A stretch of 64,000 nucleotides of DNA from Bacillus mesophilus (GCF_011008845.1 NZ_JAAIWM010000001.1:868001-932000); one strand, 5' to 3'. Shown: positions 43,132-52,177, counted from the stretch's first letter. The notes: a model not told the origin generated them from the sequence alone. A program made the numbers and translations.

Positions 43132-44319
43132 TTAGGCTACCACGTTACCACAGCATTTTTTATACTTTTTCCCACTATCACATGGACAAGGCTCGTTTCG
43201 ACCAACCTTTACTGAAACAGACGAGGCTGGATTCGTCTCTTTTGGTTTTAAATCCATAGATGAATGTCCCTTTAGGAACCATGCCCTCGTATGATTCATT
43301 AGATCAATAACATGATCCGTTAGTACTTTAAGGAGCTCCACGTTTTCAACCTTTAATGCAGAAGCCATCAACTGCAGAATACGATTTGGGCTTTCTCCCA
43401 TTCTCGTTTCAATCACGCACTCTCCTACTAAACCTTCTGCTTCCACTTTACTCATTTCAAATTCTTTCATAAGGAAGCTTACTAGTTTTAGATAGGTATG
43501 ATTTTGATCAACGAAGCCAGGCTCACCCGCAGATAGAAGCTGTTGCTTAGTAAAAGGATAGAACGGTAGGTTCTTTCGCATTTCTTGTTCTTGCATTATC
43601 ATTTGTTGATCAGACACGTTAGGATTGGAAAAGCCTGACTCAGTAATGATGATATCTTTTCGATATGAAATAGCATCATTCATTACTTCCAGGTATTCAT
43701 GAAGATACAATTTTTCGTTTGTATGCTTCTCGATCATTTCTATAAGAAGTGGTAGATCTAGCGTTCCATAGTAATATAAAAGACCTTTAGTCAGACCGAT
43801 CCACTCTGTGTTTCTATTTATTTTCTCTTTTACTTGTACGTTGTTTTTCAAAGCAGAAATTGGTTCCAGTAGGTCAGTAGGAACAGCCAAGATCCTGCTT
43901 CCTTCAAATGTACCTGAATAGATTAACCCGCTTTTTCGTAAATACTGAATTTGAGTTACTTCTAGGTTCGGTGCATTTATATGTCCATCCTTACCCGCAA
44001 GGTCTAGTAGTAAATTAAAACGTTCTGAATCCCATAAAGAACAGATATCGTCTAGATTTCCACGTATACTGCCTTCTAGCACCTCGATAAGTTCTGCCTT
44101 TTTTAAACTGCTAACATTCTTCACATCTAGCTTTTTTCTAATATCGTCTAGTTCATTCTTCGTATATGTACCAAGACCTTCCTGCAGTGTAAAAGGAATC
44201 TTTATAACGCCCCAATGCCTTTTATGTACTTTCTCGTCCTGTTCTTTTTTCATATCCTGTAAACCATGTAACATCTTTTTCAGAGCCTTTTTTAATTCTG
44301 CGCTATTCTGGTTGCTCAT
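43132..44319 (-). CDS. SEC-C metal-binding protein with Rho-N/SAP-like domain
   Basis: 395 residues from the ATG at 44319, which follows AGAAGGTG; an upstream frame extension is not used. Residues near 60-90 (YTKNELDDIRKKL...SLKKAELIEVL) form a Rho_N/SAP-like helical motif, and the C-terminus holds a SEC-C zinc motif CPCDSGKKYKKCC. SEC-C modules occur in SecA and many uncharacterised proteins and bind zinc. The middle is helical, with no enzymatic motif. Function unknown. Confidence 0.75.
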   Translation of the reverse strand: MSNQNSAELKKALKKMLHGLQDMKKEQDEKVHKRHWGVIKIPFTLQEGLGTYTKNELDDIRKKLDVKNVSSLKKAELIEVLEGSIRGNLDDICSLWDSERFNLLLDLAGKDGHINAPNLEVTQIQYLRKSGLIYSGTFEGSRILAVPTDLLEPISALKNNVQVKEKINRNTEWIGLTKGLLYYYGTLDLPLLIEMIEKHTNEKLYLHEYLEVMNDAISYRKDIIITESGFSNPNVSDQQMIMQEQEMRKNLPFYPFTKQQLLSAGEPGFVDQNHTYLKLVSFLMKEFEMSKVEAEGLVGECVIETRMGESPNRILQLMASALKVENVELLKVLTDHVIDLMNHTRAWFLKGHSSMDLKPKETNPASSVSVKVGRNEPCPCDSGKKYKKCCGNVVA

Positions 44320-44443
44320 GTTTTCACCTTCTCTAAATCTATTGAGTAGTTTTTTATTATACATGAAAGAAGGATCTTCATGTACCCATTTTGGAGTATT
44401 TGGAAAATACGAACTATGGGATATGGGTCGCAGGTGGGTCGCA

Positions 44444-44462
44444 GGGACAGGTACCTTGTCCC
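44444..44462. repeat. GGGACA palindromic element (19-base form)
   Basis: GGGACAGGTACCTTGTCCC, identical to the element at 45808-45826. It lies 3' of the acetyltransferase gene on the minus strand, near the SEC-C gene start, and can form a short stem. Confidence 0.7.
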
Positions 44463-44499
44463 AAAAGTTAAATATCCCCTTACAGAGAATATGTTACAT

Positions 44500-45057
44500 T
44501 CACTCCCTTTTACTTTCAAACCAATCTATTCTAGTTAATTTCATATTAATAAAATCGATCCAATCTCCTTCACATTCTAAATCCTTTTCATCAATACTTA
44601 CTGTTACAAACCCAATTTTTTCGTACACTTTCTTAGCTCTTGGATTAAAATCATACACAGCCAAATTCAGGTGGTCCAGATTACTGTTTTGAAAGATGTA
44701 ATCAATAAACAGCTGCGTCGCTTCTGTACCTAAACCACGGTCTCTCCCTCTTGGGCCAATCAGTATTCTAAAATTCATGCTTTGACTACTCTCATCATAA
44801 AGATTAGCGACCACTTCTCCCACTAAGATATCTTGTGCTGGATCCACTATCGCAAGATCTAAACGTTCCGTTTGGTCATTTCTGGTTTGGTACCATTTAT
44901 AAATGGACTCCCTATGAAAATCTGGAGTACTTCCAGTGAGTTTAATCACTTCAGGATCCTTCAAGCATTCCTCTATATAAGGAAAGTCCCCTTCTGTAAA
45001 AGGTCTTAGAGTCACTTTCTTCCCCATAATTAGCGGCTTATAGCTTAAGTCAACCAT
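44500..45057 (-). CDS. GNAT-family N-acetyltransferase
   Basis: 185 residues of the RimJ/RimL-like GNAT type: LRPFTEGDFPYIEECLKDPEVI at the start, GPRGRDRGLGTEATQLFIDYIF as the acetyl-CoA loop (R-x-x-G-x-G), and NLAVYDFNPRAKKVYEKIGFV at the end. These are the family's binding and closing motifs, all intact. The ATG at 45057 is used because GGAG lies ten bases before it. Substrate unknown. Confidence 0.83.
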   Translation of the reverse strand: MVDLSYKPLIMGKKVTLRPFTEGDFPYIEECLKDPEVIKLTGSTPDFHRESIYKWYQTRNDQTERLDLAIVDPAQDILVGEVVANLYDESSQSMNFRILIGPRGRDRGLGTEATQLFIDYIFQNSNLDHLNLAVYDFNPRAKKVYEKIGFVTVSIDEKDLECEGDWIDFINMKLTRIDWFESKRE

Positions 45058-45153
45058 CTTACTCACACTCCGATTATGTCATTGATGATTGTTACTTCGA
45101 CAGACTAGGACTTTAACCCTTTTTTCAAAAATACTCTAAAAACACTGATATCA

Positions 45154-45195
45154 TGTGACACTAATCACAGCTAGATAAAATAATGCGAGTAGAAT
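45154..45195 (+). promoter_or_regulatory. Fnr-type box and promoter of doxX copy 1
   Basis: TGTGA-CACTAA-TCACA (45154-45169) is a perfect TGTGA-N6-TCACA box. The -10-like TAGAAT lies at 45190-45195, placing the box centre about 40.5 bases before the expected start, as in class II activation by Fnr. The same design occurs at doxX copy 2. Confidence 0.7.
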
Positions 45196-45276
45196 AAAGG
45201 TATGAACTTTTCCAATGTATGGAAAATACTCATACTTATTATTAACTTCCCGAGCAGGGAACAGGAGGAAACGATT

Positions 45277-45798
45277 ATGGTGGTAAATTTCATCAGAAAC
45301 AATAAAATGAGTGCTTATCTGTTAACAATTTTAAGAATGTATTTAGGCTATACGTGGATGGTAGCAGGCTGGGGGAAGATTACAGGAGAAGGATTTGACG
45401 CAACGGGCTATTTAAAAGGTGCTATCGCAAACCCAGTTGCTGGCCCAGATGGTGTGGTGTATGGATGGTATGTCACCTTCTTAGAAACTGTAGCTCTTCC
45501 TAACGTATCTTTATTTAACTTCTTAGTAGCGTGGGGTGAATTATTAGTAGGATTAGGTCTAATCCTTGGCTGCTTTACAACCGCAGCCGCATTCTTCGGG
45601 GTACTCATGAACTTCGCCTTCATGCTTGCAGGAACCGTAAGCCATAACCCAACTGACATCCTGATGGGAATCATCATCATGGTTGCTGGATACAATGCTG
45701 GCCGATACGGCCTGGACCGTTGGGTGATCCCAATGATTAAAAAGATTACGACAAGAGAAAAAAAGAAAGAACAAAATAAAAAACCAGTTTCAATATAG
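45277..45798 (+). CDS. DoxX family membrane protein (copy 1)
   Basis: 174 residues from the ATG at 45277, which follows AGGAGG; an upstream in-frame extension has no such site. Four membrane helices and the DoxX blocks (MYLGYTWMVAGWGKITGEGF; GELLVGLGLILGCFTTAAAFFG; GIIIMVAGYNAGRYGLDRW). The protein ends in a K-rich tail (TREKKKEQNKK). It is closely similar to copy 2 at 46057. DoxX proteins are tied to redox and sulfur stress; the Fnr box suggests oxygen-limited expression. Confidence 0.85.
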   Translation: MVVNFIRNNKMSAYLLTILRMYLGYTWMVAGWGKITGEGFDATGYLKGAIANPVAGPDGVVYGWYVTFLETVALPNVSLFNFLVAWGELLVGLGLILGCFTTAAAFFGVLMNFAFMLAGTVSHNPTDILMGIIIMVAGYNAGRYGLDRWVIPMIKKITTREKKKEQNKKPVSI

Positions 45799-45807
45799 TG
45801 GGTCATA

Positions 45808-45834
45808 GGGACAGGTACCTTGTCCCTTTTTTTT
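45808..45834 (+). terminator. Terminator formed by GGGACA palindrome after doxX copy 1
   Basis: GGGACAGGTACCTTGTCCC (45808-45826), immediately followed by a T8 run, forms a short stem and intrinsic terminator ten bases after the stop. It is the same repeat sequence as at 44444-44462. Confidence 0.75.
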
Positions 45835-45933
45835 GATCATTAAAAGTCACCTTCTGTTCCTCAGTCCTAACTTCCACCTAGTTTAAATCCCGCTCTTGAA
45901 AACTTACACCTTTTTTAAACTAAGTTGAAATAG

Positions 45934-45976
45934 TGTGATACAGGTCACAGTCAAGCATACAGATATGATTTATAGT
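45934..45976 (+). promoter_or_regulatory. Fnr-type box and promoter of doxX copy 2
   Basis: TGTGA-TACAGG-TCACA (45934-45949) is a perfect Fnr/CRP-type box. A TATAGT at 45971-45976 places it about 41.5 bases from the expected start, the class II spacing. Confidence 0.7.
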
Positions 45977-46002
45977 AAGAGTACGAACTAGTTCAAAACA
46001 AT

Positions 46003-46020
46003 TTGTGAAACACTTCACAA
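46003..46020 (+). promoter_or_regulatory. Probable Rex operator in doxX copy 2 leader
   Basis: TTGTGAAACACTTCACAA matches the Rex operator form TTGTGAA-N4-TTCACAA exactly. It lies about 20 bases after the expected start, so Rex would block transcription when NADH is low. Confidence 0.68.
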
Positions 46021-46056
46021 GATAACTTCCCAATTAGGGAACAGGAGGAAACCAAA

Positions 46057-46599
46057 ATGATTGTAAACTTCATAAGAACTCATAAAATTAGTGCATATAT
46101 CTTAACCGCTTTACGACTATTTTTAGGCTTTGCTTGGATGACAACTGGCTGGCGGAAATTAACGGGTGGAGGATTTGATGCGACTGGTTATTTAAAAGGA
46201 GCGATCGCTAATCCCGTTGCTGGGCCAGATGGAATCGTGTATGGTTGGTACGTCGCTTTCTTAGAAAATGTTGCTCTACCAAACGTAGCAGTGTTTAACG
46301 TCTTAGTTCCACTCGGTGAATTCTTAGTAGGTTTAGGTTTAATTTTAGGTTGCTTTACAACAGCCGCTGCATTCTTCGGAGTAGTAATGAACTTCGCCTT
46401 CATGCTGGCTGGAACGGTGAGCCAAAACCCAACTGACATCCTGATGGGATTCATCATCATGGTTGCTGGTTATAACGCTGGTCGATATGGTTTAGACCGT
46501 TGGGTGCTACCACTGATTAAGAAGATAATCGTAAGAAATGATAACAAACCAAACAACCCTAATAAAGATGAAGTAAACAATAAACCGGTTGCTGCTTAA
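46057..46599 (+). CDS. DoxX family membrane protein (copy 2)
   Basis: 180 residues, about 80 percent similar by eye to copy 1, with the same four helices and blocks (LFLGFAWMTTGWRKLTGGGF, AGTVSQNPTDILMG, AGYNAGRYGLDRWVL). The leader, from CTTCCC to AGGAGG, is also nearly the same, so the unit including the 5' region was duplicated. The ATG follows AGGAGGAAACCAAA. Control appears to combine an Fnr-type box and a Rex-type site. Confidence 0.85.
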   Translation: MIVNFIRTHKISAYILTALRLFLGFAWMTTGWRKLTGGGFDATGYLKGAIANPVAGPDGIVYGWYVAFLENVALPNVAVFNVLVPLGEFLVGLGLILGCFTTAAAFFGVVMNFAFMLAGTVSQNPTDILMGFIIMVAGYNAGRYGLDRWVLPLIKKIIVRNDNKPNNPNKDEVNNKPVAA

Positions 46600-46611
46600 A
46601 ACAAATAAAAT

Positions 46612-46667
46612 GTGCCTTAACCCCAGCTGAAAGTTATATGATAAACCTGGGGTTAGGCACCTTTTTT
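46612..46667 (+). terminator. Terminator after doxX copy 2
   Basis: GTGCCTTAACCCCAG and CTGGGGTTAGGCAC form a strong 14-bp stem with one mismatch, then CTTTTTT. Confidence 0.85.
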
Positions 46668-46706
46668 ATCTTAAAAAGCCAAGATTAAAGGTCTACAATC
46701 ACATTC

Positions 46707-47573
46707 CTAAGTATCAGAAGGAACGTTTTCCGTAATAAATAGTTTGTATTCTTTTATAAATGGCTCAGCTTCTTCTATAAACGGGTAATGGTTACTTCTC
46801 TCAAAAACCACTAATTTAGAGTTAGGTATTCCCTTATTTAATTCAACAGAATAGATTAATGGACATTGTACATCATATCTGCCACAAATGATTAAGGTGG
46901 GGGTTGTTATAAACGTCAACTTCTTCGTCACATCATATATTTGCAATTCCCTGTTAAAAAAGTTCATGCGAATTGCAGAGATTTCTTTACTTATATCCTT
47001 TGAAAAGAGCTCATCATATTTTTCAGACTCAAATAAAGATAATTTTGTTCTTTCGATTTTTAGCGCAATTCTCTCTCCTGATTGTAGATCTGAACGTTTT
47101 AAGGCTTCATTTAGCTCTTGCATTCTATGAAATCTAGGATGCTCAGGGTTATAGATACAATCTTTAGAGAATGTCATGTACTCTCTTGCAGCTGCCCCAA
47201 CCATTACATTAAACGATAAACGTTCTGAATAATAGATTCCATAAATGATCCCTAGCATCCCTCCAGTGGAATGGCCTGCAAATCCCCATTGGTCAAACCC
47301 TAGTTCTTCACGAATAGCTTCTAAATCGAATATAGATTCCAACATACTTAACTGATAATGCTCTTTTGCTTTCACTGAATACCCTGATTCTCTTAGATTA
47401 ATTAAATAGACTCGGTTTGTTTCTGTAAATGATTCCGCAAAATAATCCCCTGTGTGGTTAAAGATCGAGTAATGATGGGTGACACAAATTGGTGTCCCTT
47501 TCCCCTTTTCAAATATTTCGAATTCCCCACGTGATGTATGAAGTATTTTTCTTTCCCAATTTCTCACAAACAT
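46707..47573 (-). CDS. Alpha/beta hydrolase fold protein
   Basis: 288 residues. The nucleophile elbow GHSTGG contains Ser102, an acid-like D in IICGRYDVQCP and a His in ERSNHYPF, the expected order of a catalytic triad. The oxyanion-type HH near 33-34 precedes the core. Substrate unknown; possible esterase, lipase or lactonase. A membrane-protein gene lies 30 bases upstream on the same strand, so they may form an operon. Confidence 0.8.
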   Translation of the reverse strand: MFVRNWERKILHTSRGEFEIFEKGKGTPICVTHHYSIFNHTGDYFAESFTETNRVYLINLRESGYSVKAKEHYQLSMLESIFDLEAIREELGFDQWGFAGHSTGGMLGIIYGIYYSERLSFNVMVGAAAREYMTFSKDCIYNPEHPRFHRMQELNEALKRSDLQSGERIALKIERTKLSLFESEKYDELFSKDISKEISAIRMNFFNRELQIYDVTKKLTFITTPTLIICGRYDVQCPLIYSVELNKGIPNSKLVVFERSNHYPFIEEAEPFIKEYKLFITENVPSDT

Positions 47574-47603
47574 TCCCCTTTTGGATGAATCATCTGTTAA
47601 AAA

Positions 47604-48515
47604 TCATTTCTCACCGAAAACTACATCAAATAAATAATAAGATAATTCAGTGCCTTCAAAGCTTTCTTGTATAAGATCTCCTTGCTTATTTCTCTTTTCT
47701 TCTATTTTCTTCATGGCCATGGTTATAACATAATGACCTTCAACCGAAAACTTTTCATCATCTACTAACTGTATTTCTTCCCCATTAGATATAAAGTATT
47801 TTTCTTCGTTACTTTTTTCTCGTACGTTTATTCGTTCCCCTGAATTTTGGATCACATAGTAAGAATAGTCACCCTTCTCATATGTTAGTTCTTTCACATC
47901 AAGTAGAGAAAGATGTTCAAAGAAACGCCCTGCTTCCATTAGTTCATAATATTGAAGCCACGTATCAAGCTGACTTTGGGTAACTCTGTACACGCCTTTT
48001 CCAAAATCATATCGAACCTCGTAAAGATGATAGATCGTACCATCATGACCTATTAATTGCCAGCTTAAATCTGTAATGTCTCCATCCTTCAAATAATTTA
48101 TATTAAAGTTTTGAATCATGACATTATGATTATTTAAATCTAATTCTCTCGTAACCCGTTCATATTCTGCTTGGAAGTTTAATTCATAGACTGACTCCAG
48201 TTCGTGTTCGATCATAATGGGGCGGCTTTCATATGAATGAATAGCATAAGGTAAAATGTAATTCATAAATACAAAAGCAACCAAACCAAAAACTGCAGCC
48301 ATTCGTTTTACCTTCACATTTAACGTAGGTCGAAAAAATAACAGGTACACGATAAAGCCCAGTGGGAGTGAGAATTGATTGAGATTTAAGGAAAATGTTC
48401 CTAGCAAGAAGTAGCCAATGATCTTAATCGAAAAATTTTCTTCTTCTTCTCCCTTTTTCCTAATCAAGTATATAATACTAACAATAAGTACAACTGTGTA
48501 CAGATTAGTTTCCAT
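47604..48515 (-). CDS. Membrane protein of unknown function
   Basis: 303 residues: a signal-like start, three or four helices in the first 115 residues (VVLIVSIIYLI, FLLGTFSLNLNQFSLPLGFIVYLLFF, AAVFGLVAFVFMNYILPYAI), and a large soluble domain beyond, rich in E, Y and D. It lies 30 bases before the hydrolase gene. I do not recognise the family; a membrane-linked sensory or structural role is possible. Confidence 0.55.
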   Translation of the reverse strand: METNLYTVVLIVSIIYLIRKKGEEEENFSIKIIGYFLLGTFSLNLNQFSLPLGFIVYLLFFRPTLNVKVKRMAAVFGLVAFVFMNYILPYAIHSYESRPIMIEHELESVYELNFQAEYERVTRELDLNNHNVMIQNFNINYLKDGDITDLSWQLIGHDGTIYHLYEVRYDFGKGVYRVTQSQLDTWLQYYELMEAGRFFEHLSLLDVKELTYEKGDYSYYVIQNSGERINVREKSNEEKYFISNGEEIQLVDDEKFSVEGHYVITMAMKKIEEKRNKQGDLIQESFEGTELSYYLFDVVFGEK

Positions 48516-48678
48516 TTTCCCCCCCTATATAAAACTTCATTTAAGTAGGTCTTCAAATATACTATTCTGTAGGGGGAAAATTAATCCTTCTTTAAAGGAA
48601 TTCCCCTTACCCCTTCCTACAACACCATCTGATTGCTATCTTCTGATATAGGTGTTTCATTCCAATTTTTATAAACAT

Positions 48679-48960
48679 TTACGACTCAAAACCATTTCCA
48701 ATTAACATACGTTCCATTTCTTTAGGAAAAACGTATCGTAAACTGATATTGGTTTTGATCTCACTCCCTACTCGTCCATCTATATTGATATACTTCCTGA
48801 TCGTTGTGTTATGTTGCACTTGATTAAGAGAGTCATATGTACTTTTTGTGTATACATTGACTTTATGCTGTGTTTCATGATCTATGTACGTTCTTATAGA
48901 GGAGGTTTTCAATAATAAATGAAACACTGAAACGACTAAAAAACATTGTTCACTGAACAA
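48679..48960 (-). pseudogene. Remnant of a SAM-dependent methyltransferase
   Basis: The frame gives NTTIRKYINIDGRVGSEIKT and ISLRYVFPKEMERMLIGNGF, which resemble the C-terminal part of small-molecule methyltransferases (LRYxFPxELExLLxxxGF). The catalytic N-terminal SAM-binding domain is absent. The part upstream of residue 20 looks unrelated. It is probably a truncated gene; the assignment rests on pattern only. Confidence 0.5.
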
Positions 48961-48966
48961 TGCTTA
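48938..48966. repeat. CATTGTTCA palindrome, left copy
   Basis: CATTGTTCA and TGAACAATG (48944-48962) form a 9-bp stem with almost no loop. A larger version of the same palindrome lies at 49420-49458, on the other side of the 111-residue gene. Confidence 0.6.
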
Positions 48967-49009
48967 GTGCTGGTAATTCTATGTACATCATATTAGGTCA
49001 GTAGTCTTC

Positions 49010-49345
49010 TCATTTCTTTTTGGTATGAAAAAAGCCAAAATTCTTAAGGTCAACTTTCTTTCCCCTAAATCCTAATGAAAGAGGATAAAATATAATAATC
49101 GTCATCATGACACCCATAAATACATAATTAATTTTGTCGTCCATCACCATATTTGAATACACGTCTAGAACATACAAGCCAATACTTGAAAGAGTCCCAA
49201 TACCAACGGAAACAAGCCCATTTACTATCCAAAAATTCCAGCCCATATTTCGTAATAACCTTCCCATATAGAAAAAAATTACCATAAACAGGATGATCAT
49301 CAAAAGATACAGAAATCCATTAGCTTCAAGCTTATTCAATAGCAC
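49010..49345 (-). CDS. Small membrane protein, 111 aa
   Basis: 111 residues with three membrane helices and a basic tail ending HTKKK. The middle block GLVSVGIGTLSSIGLYVLDVY is hydrophobic. Family not recognised. It is flanked by the two CATTGTTCA palindromes, one of which terminates the ohrR gene upstream. Confidence 0.5.
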   Translation of the reverse strand: MLLNKLEANGFLYLLMIILFMVIFFYMGRLLRNMGWNFWIVNGLVSVGIGTLSSIGLYVLDVYSNMVMDDKINYVFMGVMMTIIIFYPLSLGFRGKKVDLKNFGFFHTKKK

Positions 49346-49419
49346 ACGATCCTTTACCTATTTTAGAAGTAATAACTTTCTTCTATTTTTCACAATAAAT
49401 GTATAACTAATTCAGAAGT

Positions 49420-49458
49420 AAGTAAAAAGCATTGTTCATTGAACAATGCTTTTTACTT
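49420..49458 (-). terminator. Terminator after ohrR (CATTGTTCA palindrome)
   Basis: AAGTAAAAAGCATTGTTCA pairs perfectly with TGAACAATGCTTTTTACTT. The T-run within the stem and beyond makes it effective on both strands. It repeats the core of the element at 48944-48962. Confidence 0.8.
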
Positions 49459-49491
49459 CTATATAGATACCACTTCCACCAGGTATCTCGT

Positions 49492-49938
49492 TTATAATCC
49501 TTTATGAACTTGATCGGAAAGGTGCTTTACCGCATTGTTTAATGCTTTAATCTCTTCCATTGACATACCAGAAGCCTCAAGGAGAGCACTTGGGATACAC
49601 GTACTTTTTTCTTGAAGTGATAACCCTTTTTCAGTAATGGTTACCAACACAATTCGTTCATCTTTTGGATCCCGCTGTCGTTTGATCAGGTCTGCTGCTT
49701 CCATCCGTTTAAGCATAGGTGTCAGTGTACCAGAATCTAAGTCTAGTAATTCACCAAGTTCTTTAACAGAGCTGTCTTGTTTGTCCCATAGTACTAACAT
49801 AACTAAATATTGTGGATACGTTAAGTCCATCTCGTCTAAAAACGGACGAAACAAACGGAGTATCGCTCTAGAGCTAGCATATAAGGAAAAACAAAGTTGA
49901 TTTTCCAATTTCATATCAGCTATATGTATATCTTTCAA
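49492..49938 (-). CDS. ohrR: Organic hydroperoxide regulator OhrR (MarR family)
   Basis: 148 residues of the MarR type. The N-terminus LENQLCFSLYASSR carries Cys16, the redox-sensing cysteine of one-Cys OhrR, and the DSGTLTPMLKRMEAADLIKR block is the recognition helix region. In B. subtilis OhrR represses ohrA and is inactivated by organic peroxides. No ohr gene is adjacent in the window. TTG start, AGAGGTG upstream. A weak TACAA...TTGTT inverted repeat lies upstream near 50013-50029. Confidence 0.88.
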   Translation of the reverse strand: MKDIHIADMKLENQLCFSLYASSRAILRLFRPFLDEMDLTYPQYLVMLVLWDKQDSSVKELGELLDLDSGTLTPMLKRMEAADLIKRQRDPKDERIVLVTITEKGLSLQEKSTCIPSALLEASGMSMEEIKALNNAVKHLSDQVHKGL

Positions 49939-50187
49939 AAGTGAGCACCTCTTATTTTTTAAATATTGTGTATTAATTTTATCAAATTAAATATGAAACA
50001 CAACATTCAATTTTACAAAATTCAATTGTTGACAACCTAAATTGCCTCTAGTAGTATTTTCATATAAATATTTTGTACATACGATACTTTTATCTTTCAG
50101 TAGGTAAAAAGTCACGATTTTTATAAATACGTATGTTACATAGTCACTACTAAATGGATTAGAGAAATAGTCTGTGACAGTAAGGAA

Positions 50188-50350
50188 ATGAATACCATCA
50201 TTAAATTTACTAATAATTTTGCCGATAATATGATTGAGTTTACTTTAAAGGATACAATTACAATTTGTAGAAGAAATTGAATCCGTAACAGATCAACTCA
50301 CATTGATGTCAAAAGATCTTGATGCACTAATTCATCAAGCTAAAGAATAA
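50188..50350 (+). pseudogene. Small gene disrupted by one-base insertion
   Basis: An ATG at 50188, after AAGGAA, opens MNTIIKFTNNFADNMIEFTL and then, after the D-T-I codons, continues in frame only to a TGA at about 50281. In the next frame the protein resumes sensibly as LQFVEEIESVTDQLTLMSKD, then LDALIHQAKE and stop. The break falls in ACAATTACAATTT, consistent with one extra base. It is probably a damaged small helical protein of about 54 residues. Function unknown. Confidence 0.5.
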
Positions 50351-50413
50351 ACACCAAGTTTACCATTATTCACTAACTGGACTAGGTTTAGGCTTGAAGA
50401 AAGGACCATTGTC

Positions 50414-52177
50414 ATGCAAATACCATACTCAGAAGTTCAACATTATCATAAATTCCAAGACACCGCATGGGAGATTCTTCAGTCCTTGCGTCAACTAATC
50501 GGTCCAGGTACCTTTTTTGTTTCTCACATGGACAAAGAACATTTTTCTATTGTGAAATCTCTGATTGATAGTGACATTATTTTAACTGAAGGGTCAAGGC
50601 TTCCGTTAGAAGAGGCCTATTGACAGTACTTATATAAAAGTAACCGTGAGTTACTAAAAATTATTCATTCGCTAGATTCAGAGTTAACCTGTCATCTAAG
50701 AATAACAAAGGAATTGGGCATCGGATCTTATCTAGGTGCACCCCTTGTGACTGACGATGGCAAAGTGTTCGGTAGTCTAGTCGTTCTTAAAACACATGCT
50801 AATTCCTTTTCTCAAGAAGACGAAGGTTATATCAAACTATTTTCTCACATTCTATCTACCCTGATTCATCACGAATATAACCGAATTCATGAATCAATTA
50901 CAGATCAGTATAATCTCTCGTTTTTCAAAGAGCTCTGTCAAAGAGAAAACATTCAATCAGGCGGGGTGTTCTCCCTAGATATCGATCGCTTTCGTTACAT
51001 CAATGACCGTTACGGATATTCAGCTGGTAATAGTCTATTAAAGCAAGTCGCTGACCGAATAAATTCAAGCTTACAAGGGGAGTATTTTTTACTCAAAGGA
51101 AACGGGGATGAATTTGTCCTCTTTTCACCTGGAGTGGAAAATGGTGAACATATAAAAGAAATAACTACCAAACTCCTCTCTCTATTTAAGCAGCCTTTTC
51201 GAATAAAAGAATATGACGTCTATATGACGACTAGTATTGGGGTTTCTTTGTTTACGAGTGAAAATGTCCAGGTAGATCTGGTGTTTAAGCAATCAGAACT
51301 AGCAATGTATGCTGCTAAAGCAAATGTTGGAAATCAATATCAGCTCTATACAACCATCTTAGATAAAGAAAGTATTAGAAAACAAACCATTTTAAATGAT
51401 CTACTCAGCCCCCATGTGAAAAAGGAGTTTTATTTACTATATCAACCGCAGTTTTGCTTGAATTCAATGGAGCTTATTGGAGTAGAGGCACTTGTTCGTT
51501 GGAAGCATCCGGACCTCGGAATGATCTCACCTGGGGAGTTTATCCCGCTTGCTGAAGAAACAGGCAAAATCATTGAACTTGGCGACTGGGTATTAAACCA
51601 TGCCTGTCAGGAGTTCAAGCAGTATCTTATAAACCATCAGATACAGACGGAAGTTAAACTTTCTGTTAACACATCGGTACTAGAATTTCAGCAACCTGAT
51701 TTTGAGGAAAGAGTGTTTTCGGCTCTAACACTTAGTGGGTTAAGTCCCCATCAACTGGAGTTAGAAATCACAGAGAATATCGCGATGGAAGCTGGTTCTC
51801 ATATTTATAACAAGATGGCTTTACTCAAGCAGCAAGGAATTCAAATTGCCATTGATGACTTTGGCACAGGCTATTCGTCTTTAGGCTATTTAAAGGAATA
51901 TCCCATCACCACTCTTAAGCTCGATCGTTCCTTGATTCAAGAAGTCGATCAGGACCCAAAGCAAAACGAGATTGTTAAGGGGATTACTAACATCGCCATT
52001 GCCCTTCAACTTCAAGTGGTTTGCGAAGGAATTGAGACAGAAGATCAGCTTCAGACCTTGAGGGAGCTTGGACCAATTATTGGACAAGGGTATTTATTAG
52101 GGAAGCCAGGTACTTTGGATCAGTTGTTTGATTCCTCACTTACTTTAGCAAAACTAGCAGATACAAACCTAATATAG
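50414..52177 (+). pseudogene. GAF-GGDEF-EAL protein interrupted by in-frame TGA
   Basis: From 50414 the frame encodes about 588 residues. Residues 1-69 form the start of a GAF-like domain and end in ...LPLEEAY before TGA (50621-50623); the same frame continues with QYLYKSNRELLKI through a GAF end, a GGDEF domain with degenerate GNGDEF in place of GGDEF, and an EAL domain with EALVRWKHP and DDFGTGYSSLGYLK. Where related GAF domains often have Cys after Tyr, TGA could come from TGC or TGT by one change. Without read-through, a TTG at 50714 could give a shorter 487-residue product that still has an intact EAL domain. Confidence 0.75.
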
